Assembly (NCBI GenBank): GCA_039090855.1
Contig: CM077034.1
Coordinates: forward strand, 222,978,331 to 223,042,330
DNA: 64,000 nt
Direction of reading: 5' to 3'
From: Macrothele yani
Lineage: Eukaryota; Arthropoda; Arachnida; Araneae; Macrothelidae
The position numbers and the translations under genes were made by a program. The notes under the pieces are model-generated. The model was not told where the DNA came from. It worked only from the letters and a program-made list of their open reading frames with translations, and searched no databases. Positions 30,901 to 45,900 of the stretch are shown in pieces (the first letter of the stretch is position 1; each line of letters begins with the position of its first letter).

Positions 30901-33900
30901 GTGAATTCCGCTGCGTGTGCAGACATCATCCATCCATTTGTAGCGATGCCGGAAGAACACGAATGCGCCATGTCTAGACGGCGAATTGTAGGCCCATATT
31001 TTTTCCGACAGAACTGTGAATTCCGCTGCGTGTGCAGACATCATCCATCCATTTGTAGCGATGCCGGAAGAACACGAATGCGCCATGTCTAGACGGCGAA
31101 TTGTAGGCCCATATTTTTTCCGACAGAACTGTGAATTCCGCTGCGTGTGCAGACATCATCCATCCATTTGTAGCGATGCCGGAAGAACACGAATGCGCCA
31201 TGTCTAGACGGCGAATTGTAGGCCCATATTTTTTCCGACAGAACTGTGAATTCCGCTGCGTGTGCAGACATCATCCATCCATTTGTAGCGATGCCGGAAG
31301 AACACGAATGCGCCATGTCTAGACGGCGAATTGTAGGCCCATATTTTTTCCGACAGAACTGTGAATTCCGCTGCGTGTGCAGACATCATCCATCCATTTG
31401 TAGCGATGCCGGAAGAACACGAATGCGCCATGTCTAGACGGCGAATTGTAGGCCCATATTTTTTCCGACAGAACTGTGAATTCCGCTGCGTGTGCAGACA
31501 TCATCCATCCATTTGTAGCGATGCCGGAAGAACACCAATGCGCCATGTCTAGACGGCGAATTGTAGGCCCATATTTTTTCCGACAGAACTGTGAATTCCG
31601 CTGCGTGTGCAGACATCATCCATCCATTTGTAGCGATGCCGGAAGAACACGAATGCGCCATGTCTAGACGGCGAATTGTAGGCCCATATTTTTTCCGACA
31701 GAACTGTGAATTCCGCTGCGTGTGCAGACATCATCCATCCATTTGTAGCGATGCCGGAAGAACACGAATGCGCCATGTCTAGACGGCGAATTGTAGGCCC
31801 ATATTTTTCCGACAGAACTGTGAATTCCGCTGCGTGTGCAGACATCATCCATCCATTTATAGCGATGCCGGAAGAACACGAATGCGCCATGTCTAGACGG
31901 TGAATTGTAGGCCCATATTTTTTCCGACAGAACTGTGAATTCCGCTGCGTGTGCAGACATCATCCATCCATTTGTAGCGATGCCGGAAGAACACGAATGC
32001 GCCATGTCTAGACGGCGAATTGTAGGCCCATATTTTTTTCCGACAGAACTGTGAATTCCGCTGCGTGTGCAGACATCATCCATCCATTTGTAGCGATGCC
32101 GGAAGAACACGAATGCGCCATGTCTAGACGGCGAATTGTAGGCCCATATTTTTTCCGACAGAACTGTGAATTCCGCTGCGTGTGCAGACATCATCCATCC
32201 ATTTATAGCGATGCCGGAAGAACACGAATGCGCCATGTCTAGACGGCGAATTGTAGGCCCATATTTTTTCCGACAGAACTGTGAATTCCGCTGCGTGTGC
32301 AGACATCATCCATCCATTTGTAGCGATGCCGGAAGAACACGAATGCGCCATGTCTAGACGGCGAATTGTAGGCCCATATTTTTTCCGACAGAACTGTGAA
32401 TTCCGCTGCGTGTGCAGACATCATCCATCCATTTGTAGCGATGCCGGAAGAACACGAATGCGCCATGTCTAGACGGCGAATTGTAGGCCCATATTTTTTC
32501 CGACAGAACTGTGAATTCCGCTGCGTGTGCAGACATCATCCATCCATTTGTAGCGATGCCGGAAGAACACGAATGCGCCATGTCTAGACGGCGAATTGTA
32601 GGCCCATATTTTTTCCGACAGAACTGTGAATTCCGCTGCGTGTGCAGACATCATCCATCCATTTGTAGCGATGCCGGAAGAACACGAATGCGCCATGTCT
32701 AGACGGCGAATTGTAGGCCCATATTTTTTCCGACAGAACTGTGAATTCCGCTGCGTGTGCAGACATCATCCATCCATTTGTAGCGATGCCGGAAGAACAC
32801 GAATGCGCCATGTCTAGACGGCGAATTGTAGGCCCATATTTTTTCCGACAGAACTGTGAATTCCGCTGCGTGTGCAGACATCATCCATCCATTTGTAGCG
32901 ATGCCGGAAGAACACGAATGCGCCATGTCTAGACGGCGAATTGTAGGCCCATATTTTTTCCGACAGAACTGTGAATTCCGCTGCGTGTGCAGACATCATC
33001 CATCCATTTGTAGCGATGCCGGAAGAACACGAATGCGCCATGTCTAGACGGCGAATTGTAGGCCCATATTTTTTCCGACAGAACTGTGAATTCCGCTGCG
33101 TGTGCAGACATCATCCATCCATTTATAGCGATGCCGGAAGAACACGAATGCGCCATGTCTAGACGGCGAATTGTAGGCCCATATTTTTTCCGACAGAACT
33201 GTGAATTCCGCTGCGTGTGCAGACATCATCCATCCATTTGTAGCGATGCCGGAAGAACACGAATGCGCCATGTCTAGACGGCGAATTGTAGGCCCATATT
33301 TTTTCCGACAGAACTGTGAATTCCGCTGCGTGTGCAGACATCATCCATCCATTTGTAGCGATGCCGGAAGAACACCAATGCGCCATGTCTAGACGGCGAA
33401 TTGTAGGCCCATATTTTTTCCGACAGAACTGTGAATTCCGCTGCGTGTGCAGACATCATCCATCCATTTGTAGCGATGCCGGAAGAACACCAATGCGCCA
33501 TGTCTAGACGGCGAATTGTAGGCCCATATTTTTTCCGACAGAACTGTGAATTCCGCTGCGTGTGCAGACATCATCCATCCATTTGTAGCGATGCCGGAAG
33601 AACACGAATGCGCCATGTCTAGACGGCGAATTGTAGGCCCATATTTTTTCCGACAGAACTGTGAATTCCGCTGCGTGTGCAGACATCATCCATCCATTTG
33701 TAGCGATGCCGGAAGAACACGAATGCGCCATGTCTAGACGGCGAATTGTAGGCCCATATTTTTTCCGACAGAACTGTGAATTCCGCTGCGTGTGCAGACA
33801 TCATCCATCCATTTGTAGCGATGCCGGAAGAACACGAATGCGCCATGTCTAGACGGCGAATTGTAGGCCCATATTTTTTCCGACAGAACTGTGAATTCCG

Positions 33901-36900
33901 CTGCGTGTGCAGACATCATCCATCCATTTGTAGCGATGCCGGAAGAACACCAATGCGCCATGTCTAGACGGCGAATTGTAGGCCCATATTTTTTCCGACA
34001 GAACTGTGAATTCCGCTGCGTGTGCAGACATCATCCATCCATTTATAGCGATGCCGGAAGAACACGAATGCGCCATGTCTAGACGGCGAATTGTAGGCCC
34101 ATATTTTTTCCGACAGAACTGTGAATTTCGCTGCATGTGCAGACATCATCCATCCATTTGTAGCGATGCCGGAAGAACACGAATGCGCCATGTCTAGACG
34201 GCGAATTGTAGGCCCATATTTTTTCCGACAGAACTGTGAATTCCGCTGCGTGTGCAGACATCATCCATCCATTTGTAGCGATGCCGGAAGAACACGAATG
34301 CGCCATGTCTAGACGGCGAATTGTAGGCCCATATTTTTTCCGACAGAACTGTGAATTCCGCTGCGTGTGCAGACATCATCCATCCATTTGTAGCGATGCC
34401 GGAAGAACACGAATGCGCCATGTCTAGACGGCGAATTGTAGGCCCATATTTTTTCCGACAGAACTGTGAATTCCGCTGCGTGTGCAGACATCATCCATCC
34501 ATTTGTAGCGATGCCGGAAGAACACGAATGCGCCATGTCTAGACGGCGAATTGTAGGCCCATATTTTTTCCGACAGAACTGTGAATTCCGCTGCGTGTGC
34601 AGACATCATCCATCCATTTGTAGCGATGCCGGAAGAACACGAATGCGCCATGTCTAGACGGCGAATTGTAGGCCCATATTTTTTCCGACAGAACTGTGAA
34701 TTCCGCTGCGTGTGCAGACATCATCCATCCATTTATAGCGATGCCGGAAGAACACGAATGCGCCATGTCTAGACGGCGAATTGTAGGCCCATATTTTTTC
34801 CGACAGAACTGTGAATTCCGCTGCGTGTGCAGACATCATCCATCCATTTATAGCGATGCCGGAAGAACACGAATGCGCCATGTCTAGACGGCGAATTGTA
34901 GGCCCATATTTTTTCCGACAGAACTGTGAATTCCGCTGCGTGTGCAGACATCATCCATCCATTTATAGCGATGCCGGAAGAACACGAATGCGCCATGTCT
35001 AGACGGCGAATTGTAGGCCCATATTTTTTCCGACAGAACTGTGAATTCCGCTGCGTGTGCAGACATCATCCATCCATTTATAGCGATGCCGGAAGAACAC
35101 GAATGCGCCATGTCTAGACGGCGAATTGTAGGCCCATATTTTTTCCGACAGAACTGTGAATTCCGCTGCGTGTGCAGACATCATCCATCCATTTGTAGCG
35201 ATGCCGGAAGAACACGAATGCGCCATGTCTAGACGGCGAATTGTAGGCCCATATTTTTTCCGACAGAACTGTGAATTCCGCTGCGTGTGCAGACATCATC
35301 CATCCATTTGTAGCGATGCCGGAAGAACACGAATGCGCCATGTCTAGACGGCGAATTGTAGGCCCATATTTTTTCCGACAGAACTGTGAATTCCGCTGCG
35401 TGTGCAGACATCATCCATCCATTTGTAGCGATGCCGGAAGAACACCAATGCGCCATGTCTAGACGGCGAATTGTAGGCCCATATTTTTTCCGACAGAACT
35501 GTGAATTCGCTGCGTGTGCAGACATCATCCATCCATTTGTAGCGATGCCGGAAGAACACGAATGCGCCATGTCTAGACGGCGAATTGTAGGCCCATATTT
35601 TTTCCGACAGAACTGTGAATTCCGCTGCGTGTGCAGACATCATCCATCCATTTGTAGCGATGCCGGAAGAACACGAATGCGCCATGTCTAGACGGCGAAT
35701 TGTAGGCCCATATTTTTTCCGACAGAACTGTGAATTCCGCTGCGTGTGCAGACATCATCCATCCATTTGTAGCGATGCCGGAAGAACACGAATGCGCCAT
35801 GTCTAGACGGCGAATTGTAGGCCCATATTTTTTCCGACAGAACTGTGAATTCCGCTGCGTGTGCAGACATCATCCATCCATTTGTAGCGATGCCGGAAGA
35901 ACACGAATGCGCCATGTCTAGACGGCGAATTGTAGGCCCATATTTTTTCCGACAGAACTGTGAATTCCGCTGCGTGTGCAGACATCATCCATCCATTTGT
36001 AGCGATGCCGGAAGAACACCAATGCGCCATGTCTAGACGGCGAATTGTAGGCCCATATTTTTTCCGACAGAACTGTGAATTCCGCTGCGTGTGCAGACAT
36101 CATCCATCCATTTGTAGCGATGCCGGAAGAACACGAATGCGCCATGTCTAGACGGCGAATTGTAGGCCCATATTTTTTCCGACAGAACTGTGAATTCCGC
36201 TGCGTGTGCAGACATCATCCATCCATTTGTAGCGATGCCGGAAGAACACGAATGCGCCATGTCTAGACGGCGAATTGTAGGCCCATATTTTTTCCGACAG
36301 AACTGTGAATTCCGCTGCGTGTGCAGACATCATCCATCCATTTGTAGCGATGCCGGAAGAACACGAATGCGCCATGTCTAGACGGCGAATTGTAGGCCCA
36401 TATTTTTTCCGACAGAACTGTGAATTCCGCTGCGTGTGCAGACATCATCCATCCATTTGTAGCGATGCCGGAAGAACACGAATGCGCCATGTCTAGACGG
36501 CGAATTGTAGGCCCATATTTTTTCCGACAGAACTGTGAATTCCGCTGCGTGTGCAGACATCATCCATCCATTTATAGCGATGCCGGAAGAACACGAATGC
36601 GCCATGTCTAGACGGCGAATTGTAGGCCCATATTTTTTCCGACAGAACTGTGAATTCCGCTGCGTGTGCAGACATCATCCATCCATTTGTAGCGATGCCG
36701 GAAGAACACGAATGCGCCATGTCTAGACGGCGAATTGTAGGCCCATATTTTTTCCGACAGAACTGTGAATTCCGCTGCGTGTGCAGACATCATCCATCCA
36801 TTTGTAGCGATGCCGGAAGAACACCAATGCGCCATGTCTAGACGGCGAATTGTAGGCCCATATTTTTTCCGACAGAACTGTGAATTCCGCTGCGTGTGCA

Positions 36901-39900
36901 GACATCATCCATCCATTTCTGGCGATGCCGGAAGAACACGAATGCGCCATGTCTAGACGGCGAATTGTAGGCCCATATTTTTTCCGACAGAACTGTGAAT
37001 TCCGCTGCGTGTGCAGACATCATCCATCCATTTATAGCGATGCCGGAAGAACACGAATGCGCCATGTCTAGACGGCGAATTGTAGGCCCATATTTTTTCC
37101 GACAGAATCTGTGAATTCCGCTGCGTGTGCAGACATCATCCATCCATTTGTAGCGATGCCGGAAGAACACGAATGCGCCATGTCTAGACGGCGAATTGTA
37201 GGCCCATATTTTTTCCGACAGAACTGTGAATTCCGCTGCGTGTGCAGACATCATCCATCCATTTGTAGCGATGCCGGAAGAACACCAATGCGCCATGTCT
37301 AGACGGCGAATTGTAGGCCCATATTTTTTCCGACAGAACTGTGAATTCCGCTGCGTGTGCAGACATCATCCATCCATTTGTAGCGATGCCGGAAGAACAC
37401 CAATGCGCCATGTCTAGACGGCGAATTGTAGGCCCATATTTTTTCCGACAGAACTGTGAATTCCGCTGCGTGTGCAGACATCATCCATCCATTTATAGCG
37501 ATGCCGGAAGAACACGAATGCGCCATGTCTAGACGGCGAATTGTAGGCCCATATTTTTTCCGACAGAACTGTGAATTCCGCTGCGTGTGCAGACATCATC
37601 CATCCATTTGTAGCGATGCCGGAAGAACACGAATGCGCCATGTCTAGACGGCGAATTGTAGGCCCATATTTTTTCCGACAGAACTGTGAATTCCGCTGCG
37701 TGTGCAGACATCATCCATCCATTTGTAGCGATGCCGGAAGAACACGAATGCGCCATGTCTAGACGGCGAATTGTAGGCCCATATTTTTTCCGACAGAACT
37801 GTGAATTCCGCTGCGTGTGCAGACATCATCCATCCATTTGTAGCGATGCCGGAAGAACACGAATGCGCCATGTCTAGACGGCGAATTGTAGGCCCATATT
37901 TTTTCCGACAGAACTGTGAATTCCGCTGCGTGTGCAGACATCATCCATCCATTTGTAGCGATGCCGGAAGAACACCAATGCGCCATGTCTAGACGGCAAA
38001 TTGTAGGCCCATATTTTTTCCGACAGAACTGTGAATTCCGCTGCGTGTGCAGACATCATCCATCCATTTATAGCGATGCCGGAAGAACACCAATGCGCCA
38101 TGTCTAGACGAGCGAATTGTAGGCCCATATTTTTTCCGACAGAACTGTGAATTCCGCTGCGTGTGCAGACATCATCCATCCATTTGTAGCGATGCCGGAA
38201 GAACACCAATGCGCCATGTCTAGACGGCGAATTGTAGGCCCATATTTTTTCCGACAGAACTGTGAATTCCGCTGCGTGTGCAGACATCATCCATCCATTT
38301 GTAGCGATGCCGGAAGAACACCAATGCGCCATGTCTAGACGGCGAATTGTAGGCCCATATTTTTTCCGACAGAACTGTGAATTCCGCTGCGTGTGCAGAC
38401 ATCATCCATCCATTTATAGCGATGCCGGAAGAACACGAATGCGCCATGTCTAGACGGCGAATTGTAGGCCCATATTTTTCCGACAGAACTGTGAATTCCG
38501 CTGCGTGTGCAGACATCATCCATCCATTTGTAGCGATGCCGGAAGAACACGAATGCGCCATGTCTAGACGGCGAATTGTAGGCCCATATTTTTTCCGACA
38601 GAACTGTGAATTCCGCTGCGTGTGCAGACATCATCCATCCATTTGTAGCGATGCCGGAAGAACACGAATGCGCCATGTCTAGACGGCGAATTGTAGGCCC
38701 ATATTTTTTCCGACAGAACTGTGAATTCCGCTGCGGGTGCAGACATCATCCATCCATTTGTAGCGATGCCGGAAGAACACCAATGCGCCATGTCTAGACG
38801 GCGAATTGTAGGCCCATATTTTTTCCGACAGAACTGTGAATTCCGCTGCGTGTGCAGACATCATCCATCCATTTATAGCGATGCCGGAAGAACACGAATG
38901 CGCCATGTCTAGACGGCGAATTGTAGGCCCATATTTTTTCCGACAGAACTGTGAATTCCGCTGCGTGTGCAGACATCATCCATCCATTTGTAGCGATGCC
39001 GGAAGAACACCAATGCGCCATGTCTAGACGGCGAATTGTAGGCCCATATTTTTTCCGACAGAACTGTGAATTCCGCTGCGTGTGCAGACATCATCCATCC
39101 ATTTGTAGCGATGCCGGAAGAACACCAATGCGCCATGTCTAGACGGCGAATTGTAGGCCCATATTTTTTCCGACAGAACTGTGAATTCCGCTGCGTGTGC
39201 AGACATCATCCATCCATTTGTAGCGATGCCGGAAGAACACCAATGCGCCATGTCTAGACGGCGAATTGTAGGCCCATATTTTTTCCGACAGAACTGTGAA
39301 TTCCGCTGCGTGTGCAGACATCATCCATCCATTTGTAGCGATGCCGGAAGAACACCAATGCGCCATGTCTAGACGGCGAATTGTAGGCCCATATTTTTTC
39401 CGACAGAACTGTGAATTCCGCTGCGTGTGCAGACATCATCCATCCATTTGTAGCGATGCCGGAAGAACACGAATGCGCCATGTCTAGACGGCGAATTGTA
39501 GGCCCATATTTTTTCCGACAGAACTGTGAATTCCGCTGCGTGTGCAGACATCATCCATCCATTTGTAGCGATGCCGGAAGAACACCAATGCGCCATGTCT
39601 AGACGGCGAATTGTAGGCCCATATTTTTCTGACAGAACTGTGAATTCCGCTGCGTGTGCAGACATCATCCATCCATTTATAGCGATGCCGGAAGAACACG
39701 AATGCGCCATGTCTAGACGGCGAATTGTAGGCCCATATTTTTTCCGACAGAACTGTGAATTCCGCTGCGTGTGCAGACATCATCCATCCATTTGTAGCGA
39801 TGCCGGAAGAACACCAATGCGCCATGTCTAGACGGCGAATTGTAGGCCCATATTTTTTCCGACAGAACTGTGAATTCCGCTGCGTGTGCAGACATCATCC

Positions 39901-42900
39901 ATCCATTTGTAGCGATGCCGGAAGAACACCAATGCGCCATGTCTAGACGGCGAATTGTAGGCCCATATTTTTTCCGACAGAACTGTGAATTCCGCTGCGT
40001 GTGCAGACATCATCCATCCATTTGTAGCGATGCCGGAAGAACACCAATGCGCCATGTCTAGACGGCGAATTGTAGGCCCATATTTTTTCCGACAGAACTG
40101 TGAATTCCGCTGCGTGTGCAGACATCATCCATCCATTTGTAGCGATGCCGGAAGAACACCAATGCGCCATGTCTAGACGGCGAATTGTAGGCCCATATTT
40201 TTTCCGACAGAACTGTGAATTCCGCTGCGTGTGCAGACATCATCCATCCATTTGTAGCGATGCCGGAAGAACACCAATGCGCCATGTCTAGACGGCGAAT
40301 TGTAGGCCCATATTTTTTCCGACAGAACTGTGAATTCCGCTGCGTGTGCAGACATCATCCATCCATTTGTAGCGATGCCGGAAGAACACCAATGCGCCAT
40401 GTCTAGACGGCGAATTGTAGGCCCATATTTTTTCCGACAGAACTGTGAATTCCGCTGCGTGTGCAGACATCATCCATCCATTTGTAGCGATGCTGGAAGA
40501 ACACGAATGCGCCATGTCTAGACGGCGAATTGTAGGCCCATATTTTTTCCGACAGAACTGTGAATTCCGCTGCGTGTGCAGACATCATCCATCCATTTGT
40601 AGCGATGCCGGAAGAACACGAATGCGCCATGTCTAGACGGCGAATTGTAGGCCCATATTTTTTCCGACAGAACTGTGAATTCCGCTGCGTGTGCAGACAT
40701 CATCCATCCATTTGTAGCGATGCCGGAAGAACACCAATGCGCCATGTCTAGACGGCGAATTGTAGGCCCATATTTTTTCCGACAGAACTGTGAATTCCGC
40801 TGCGTGTGCAGACATCATCCATCCATTTATAGCGATGCCGGAAGAACACGAATGCGCCATGTCTAGACGGCGAATTGTAGGCCCATATTTTTTCCGACAG
40901 AACTGTGAATTCCGCTGCGTGTGCAGACATCATCCATCCATTTGTAGCGATGCCGGAAGAACACGAATGCGCCATGTCTAGACGGCGAATTGTAGGCCCA
41001 TATTTTTTCCGACAGAACTGTGAATTCCGCTGCGTGTGCAGACATCATCCATCCATTTGTAGCGATGCCGGAAGAACACCAATGCGCCATGTCTAGACGG
41101 CGAATTGTAGGCCCATATTTTTTCCGACAGAACTGTGAATTCCGCTGCGTGTGCAGACATCATCCATCCATTTGTAGCGATGCCGGAAGAACACCAATGC
41201 GCCATGTCTAGACGGCGAATTGTAGGCCCATATTTTTTCCGACAGAACTGTGAATTCCGCTGCGTGTGCAGACATCATCCATCCATTTGTAGCGATGCCG
41301 GAAGAACACGAATGCGCCATGTCTAGACGGCGAATTGTAGGCCCATATTTTTTCCGACAGAACTGTGAATTCCGCTGCGTGTGCAGACATCATCCATCCA
41401 TTTGTAGCGATGCCGGAAGAACACCAATGTGCCATGTCTAGACGGCGAATTGTAGGCCCATATTTTTTCCGACAGAACTGTGAATTCCGCTGCGTGTGCA
41501 GACATCATCCATCCATTTGTAGCGATGCCGGAAGAACACCAATGCGCCATGTCTAGACGGCGAATTGTAGGCCCATATTTTTTCCGACAGAACTGTGAAT
41601 TCCGCTGCGTGTGCAGACATCATCCATCCATTTGTAGCGATGCCGGAAGAACACGAATGCGCCATGTCTAGACGGCGAATTGTAGGCCCATATTTTTTCC
41701 GACAGAACTGTGAATTCCGCTGCGTGTGCAGACATCATCCATCCATTTGTAGCGATGCCGGAAGAACACGAATGCGCCATGTCTAGACGGCGAATTGTAG
41801 GCCCATATTTTTTCCGACAGAACTGTGAATTCCGCTGCGTGTGCAGACATCATCCATCCATTTATAGCGATGCCGGAAGAACACGAATGCGCCATGTCTA
41901 GACGGCGAATTGTAGGCCCATATTTTTTCCGACAGAACTGTGAATTCCGCTGCGTGTGCAGACATCATCCATCCATTTATAGCGATGCCGGAAGAACACG
42001 AATGCGCCATGTCTAGACGGCGAATTGTAGGCCCATATTTTTTCCGACAGAACTGTGAATTCCGCTGCGTGTGCAGACATCATCCATCCATTTATAGCGA
42101 TGCCGGAAGAACACGAATGCGCCATGTCTAGACGGCGAATTGTAGGCCCATATTTTTTCCGACAGAACTGTGAATTCCGCTGCGTGTGCAGACATCATCC
42201 ATCCATTTATAGCGATGCCGGAAGAACACGAATGCGCCATGTCTAGACGGCGAATTGTAGGCCCATATTTTTTCCGACAGAACTGTGAATTCCGCTGCGT
42301 GTGCAGACATCATCCATCCATTTGTAGCGATGCCGGAAGAACACGAATGCGCCATGTCTAGACGGCGAATTGTAGGCCCATATTTTTTCCGACAGAACTG
42401 TGAATTCCGCTGCGTGTGCAGACATCATCCATCCATTTGTAGCGATGCCGGAAGAACACGAATGCGCCATGTCTAGACGGCGAATTGTAGGCCCATAATT
42501 TTTCCGACAGAACTGTGAATTCCGCTGCGTGTGCAGACATCATCCATCCATTTGTAGCGATGCCGGAAGAACACCAATGCGCCATGTCTAGACGGCGAAT
42601 TGTAGGCCCATATTTTTTCCGACAGAACTGTGAATTCCGCTGCGTGTGCAGACATCATCCATCCATTTGTAGCGATGCCGGAAGAACACCAATGCGCCAT
42701 GTCTAGACGGCGAATTGTAGGCCCATATTTTTTCCGACAGAACTGTGAATTCCGCTGCGTGTGCAGACATCATCCATCCATTTGTAGCGATGCCGGAAGA
42801 ACACGAATGCGCCATGTCTAGACGGCGAATTGTAGGCCCATATTTTTCCGACAGAACTGTGAATTCCGCTGCGTGTGCAGACATCATCCATCCATTTGTA

Positions 42901-45900
42901 GCGATGCCGGAAGAACACGAATGCGCCATGTCTAGACGGCGAATTGTAGGCCCATATTTTTTCCGACAGAACTGTGAATTCCGCTGCGTGTGCAGACATC
43001 ATCCATCCATTTGTAGCGATGCCGGAAGAACACGAATGCGCCATGTCTAGACGGCGAATTGTAGGCCCATATTTTTTCCGACAGAACTGTGAATTCCGCT
43101 GCGTGTGCAGACATCATCCATCCATTTGTAGCGATGCCGGAAGAACACCAATGCGCCATGTCTAGACGGCGAATTGTAGGCCCATATTTTTTCCGACAGA
43201 ACTGTGAATTCCGCTGCGTGTGCAGACATCATCCATTCATTTGTAGCGATGCCGGAAGAACACGAATGCGCCATGTCTAGACGGCGAATTGTAGGCCCAT
43301 ATTTTTTCCGACAGAACTGTGAATTCCGCTGCGTGTGCAGACATCATCCATCCATTTGTAGCGATGCCGGAAGAACACGAATGCGCCATGTCTAGACGGC
43401 GAATTGTAGGCCCATATTTTTCCGACAGAACTGTGAATTCCGCTGCGTGTGCAGACATCATCCATCCATTTGTAGCGATGCCGAAAGAACACGAATGCGC
43501 CATGTCTAGACGGCGAATTGTAGGCCCATATTTTTTCCGACAGAACTGTGAATTCCGCTGCGTGTGCAGACATCATCCATCCATTTATAGCGATGCCGGA
43601 AAGAACACGAATGCGCCATGTCTAGACGGCGAATTGTAGGCCCATATTTTTTCCGACAGAACTGTGAATTCCGCTGCGTGTGCAGACATCATCCATCCAT
43701 TTGTAGCGATGCCGGAAGAACACGAATGCGCCATGTCTAGACGGCGAATTGTAGGCCCATATTTTTTCCGACAGAACTGTGAATTCCGCTGCGTGTGCAG
43801 ACATCATCCATCCATTTGTAGCGATGCCGGAAGAACACCAATGCGCCATGTCTAGACGGCGAATTGTAGGCCCATATTTTTTCCGACAGAACTGTGAATT
43901 CCGCTGCGTGTGCAGACATCATCCATCCATTTCTGGCGATGCCGGAAGAACACGAATGCGCCATGTCTAGACGGCGAATTGTAGGCCCATATTTTTTCCG
44001 ACAGAACTGTGAATTCCGCTGCGTGTGCAGACATCATCCATCCATTTATAGCGATGCCGGAAGAACACGAATGCGCCATGTCTAGACGGCGAATTGTAGG
44101 CCCATATTTTTTCCGACAGAACTGTGAATTCCGCTGCGTGTGCAGACATCATCCATCCATTTGTAGCGATGCCGGAAGAACACGAATGCGCCATGTCTAG
44201 ACGGCGAATTGTAGGCCCATATTTTTCCGACAGAACTGTGAATTCCGCTGCGTGTGCAGACATCATCCATCCATTTGTAGCGATGCCGGAAGAACACCAA
44301 TGCGCCATGTCTAGACGGCGAATTGTAGGCCCATATTTTTTCCGACAGAACTGTGAATTCCGCTGCGTGTGCAGACATCATCCATCCATTTGTAGCGATG
44401 CCGGAAGAACACCAATGCGCCATGTCTAGACGGCGAATTGTAGGCCCATATTTTTTCCGACAGAACTGTGAATTCCGCTGCGTGTGCAGACATCATCCAT
44501 CCATTTGTAGCGATGCCGGAAGAACACGAATGCGCCATGTCTAGACGGCGAATTGTAGGCCCATATTTTTTCCGACAGAACTGTGAATTCCGCTGCGTGT
44601 GCAGACATCATCCATCCATTTGTAGCGATGCCGGAAGAACACGAATGCGCCATGTCTAGACGGCGAATTGTAGGCCCATATTTTTTCCGACAGAACTGTG
44701 AATTCCGCTGCGTGTGCAGACATCATCCATCCATTTGTAGCGATGCCGGAAGAACACGAATGCGCCATGTCTAGACGGCGAATTGTAGGCCCATATTTTT
44801 TCCGACAGAACTGTGAATTCCGCTGCGTGTGCAGACATCATCCATCCATTTGTAGCGATGCCGGAAGAACACGAATGCGCCATGTCTAGACGGCGAATTG
44901 TAGGCCCATATTTTTTCCGACAGAACTGTGAATTCCGCTGCGTGTGCAGACATCATCCATCCATTTGTAGCGATGCCGGAAGAACACCAATGCGCCATGT
45001 CTAGACGGCAAATTGTAGGCCCATATTTTTTCCGACAGAACTGTGAATTCCGCTGCGTGTGCAGACATCATCCATCCATTTATAGCGATGCCGGAAGAAC
45101 ACCAATGCGCCATGTCTAGACGGCGAATTGTAGGCCCATATTTTTTCCGACAGAACTGTGAATTCCGCTGCGTGTGCAGACATCATCCATCCATTTGTAG
45201 CGATGCCGGAAGAACACCAATGCGCCATGTCTAAACGGCGAATTGTAGGCCCATATTTTTTCCGACAGAACTGTGAATTCCGCTGCGTGTGCAGACATCA
45301 TCCATCCATTTGTAGCGATGCCGGAAGAACACCAATGCGCCATGTCTAGACGGCGAATTGTAGGCCCATATTTTTCCGACAGAACTGTGAATTCCGCTGC
45401 GTGTGCAGACATCATCCATCCATTTGTAGCGATGCCGGAAGAACACGAATGCGCCATGTCTAGACGGCGAATTGTAGGCCCATATTTTTTCCGACAGAAC
45501 TGTGAATTCCGCTGCGTGTGCAGACATCATCCATCCATTTGTAGCGATGCCGGAAGAACACGAATGCGCCATGTCTAGACGGCGAATTGTAGGCCCATAT
45601 TTTTTCCGACAGAACTGTGAATTCCGCTGCGTGTGCAGACATCATCCATCCATTTGTAGCGATGCCGGAAGAACACGAATGCGCCATGTCTAGACGGCGA
45701 ATTGTAGGCCCATATTTTTTCCGACAGAACTGTGAATTCCGCTGCGTGTGCAGACATCATCCATCCATTTGTAGCGATGCCGGAAGAACACCAATGCGCC
45801 ATGTCTAGACGGCGAATTGTAGGCCCATATTTTTTCCGACAGAACTGTGAATTCCGCTGCGTGTGCAGACATCATCCATCCATTTATAGCGATGCCGGAA

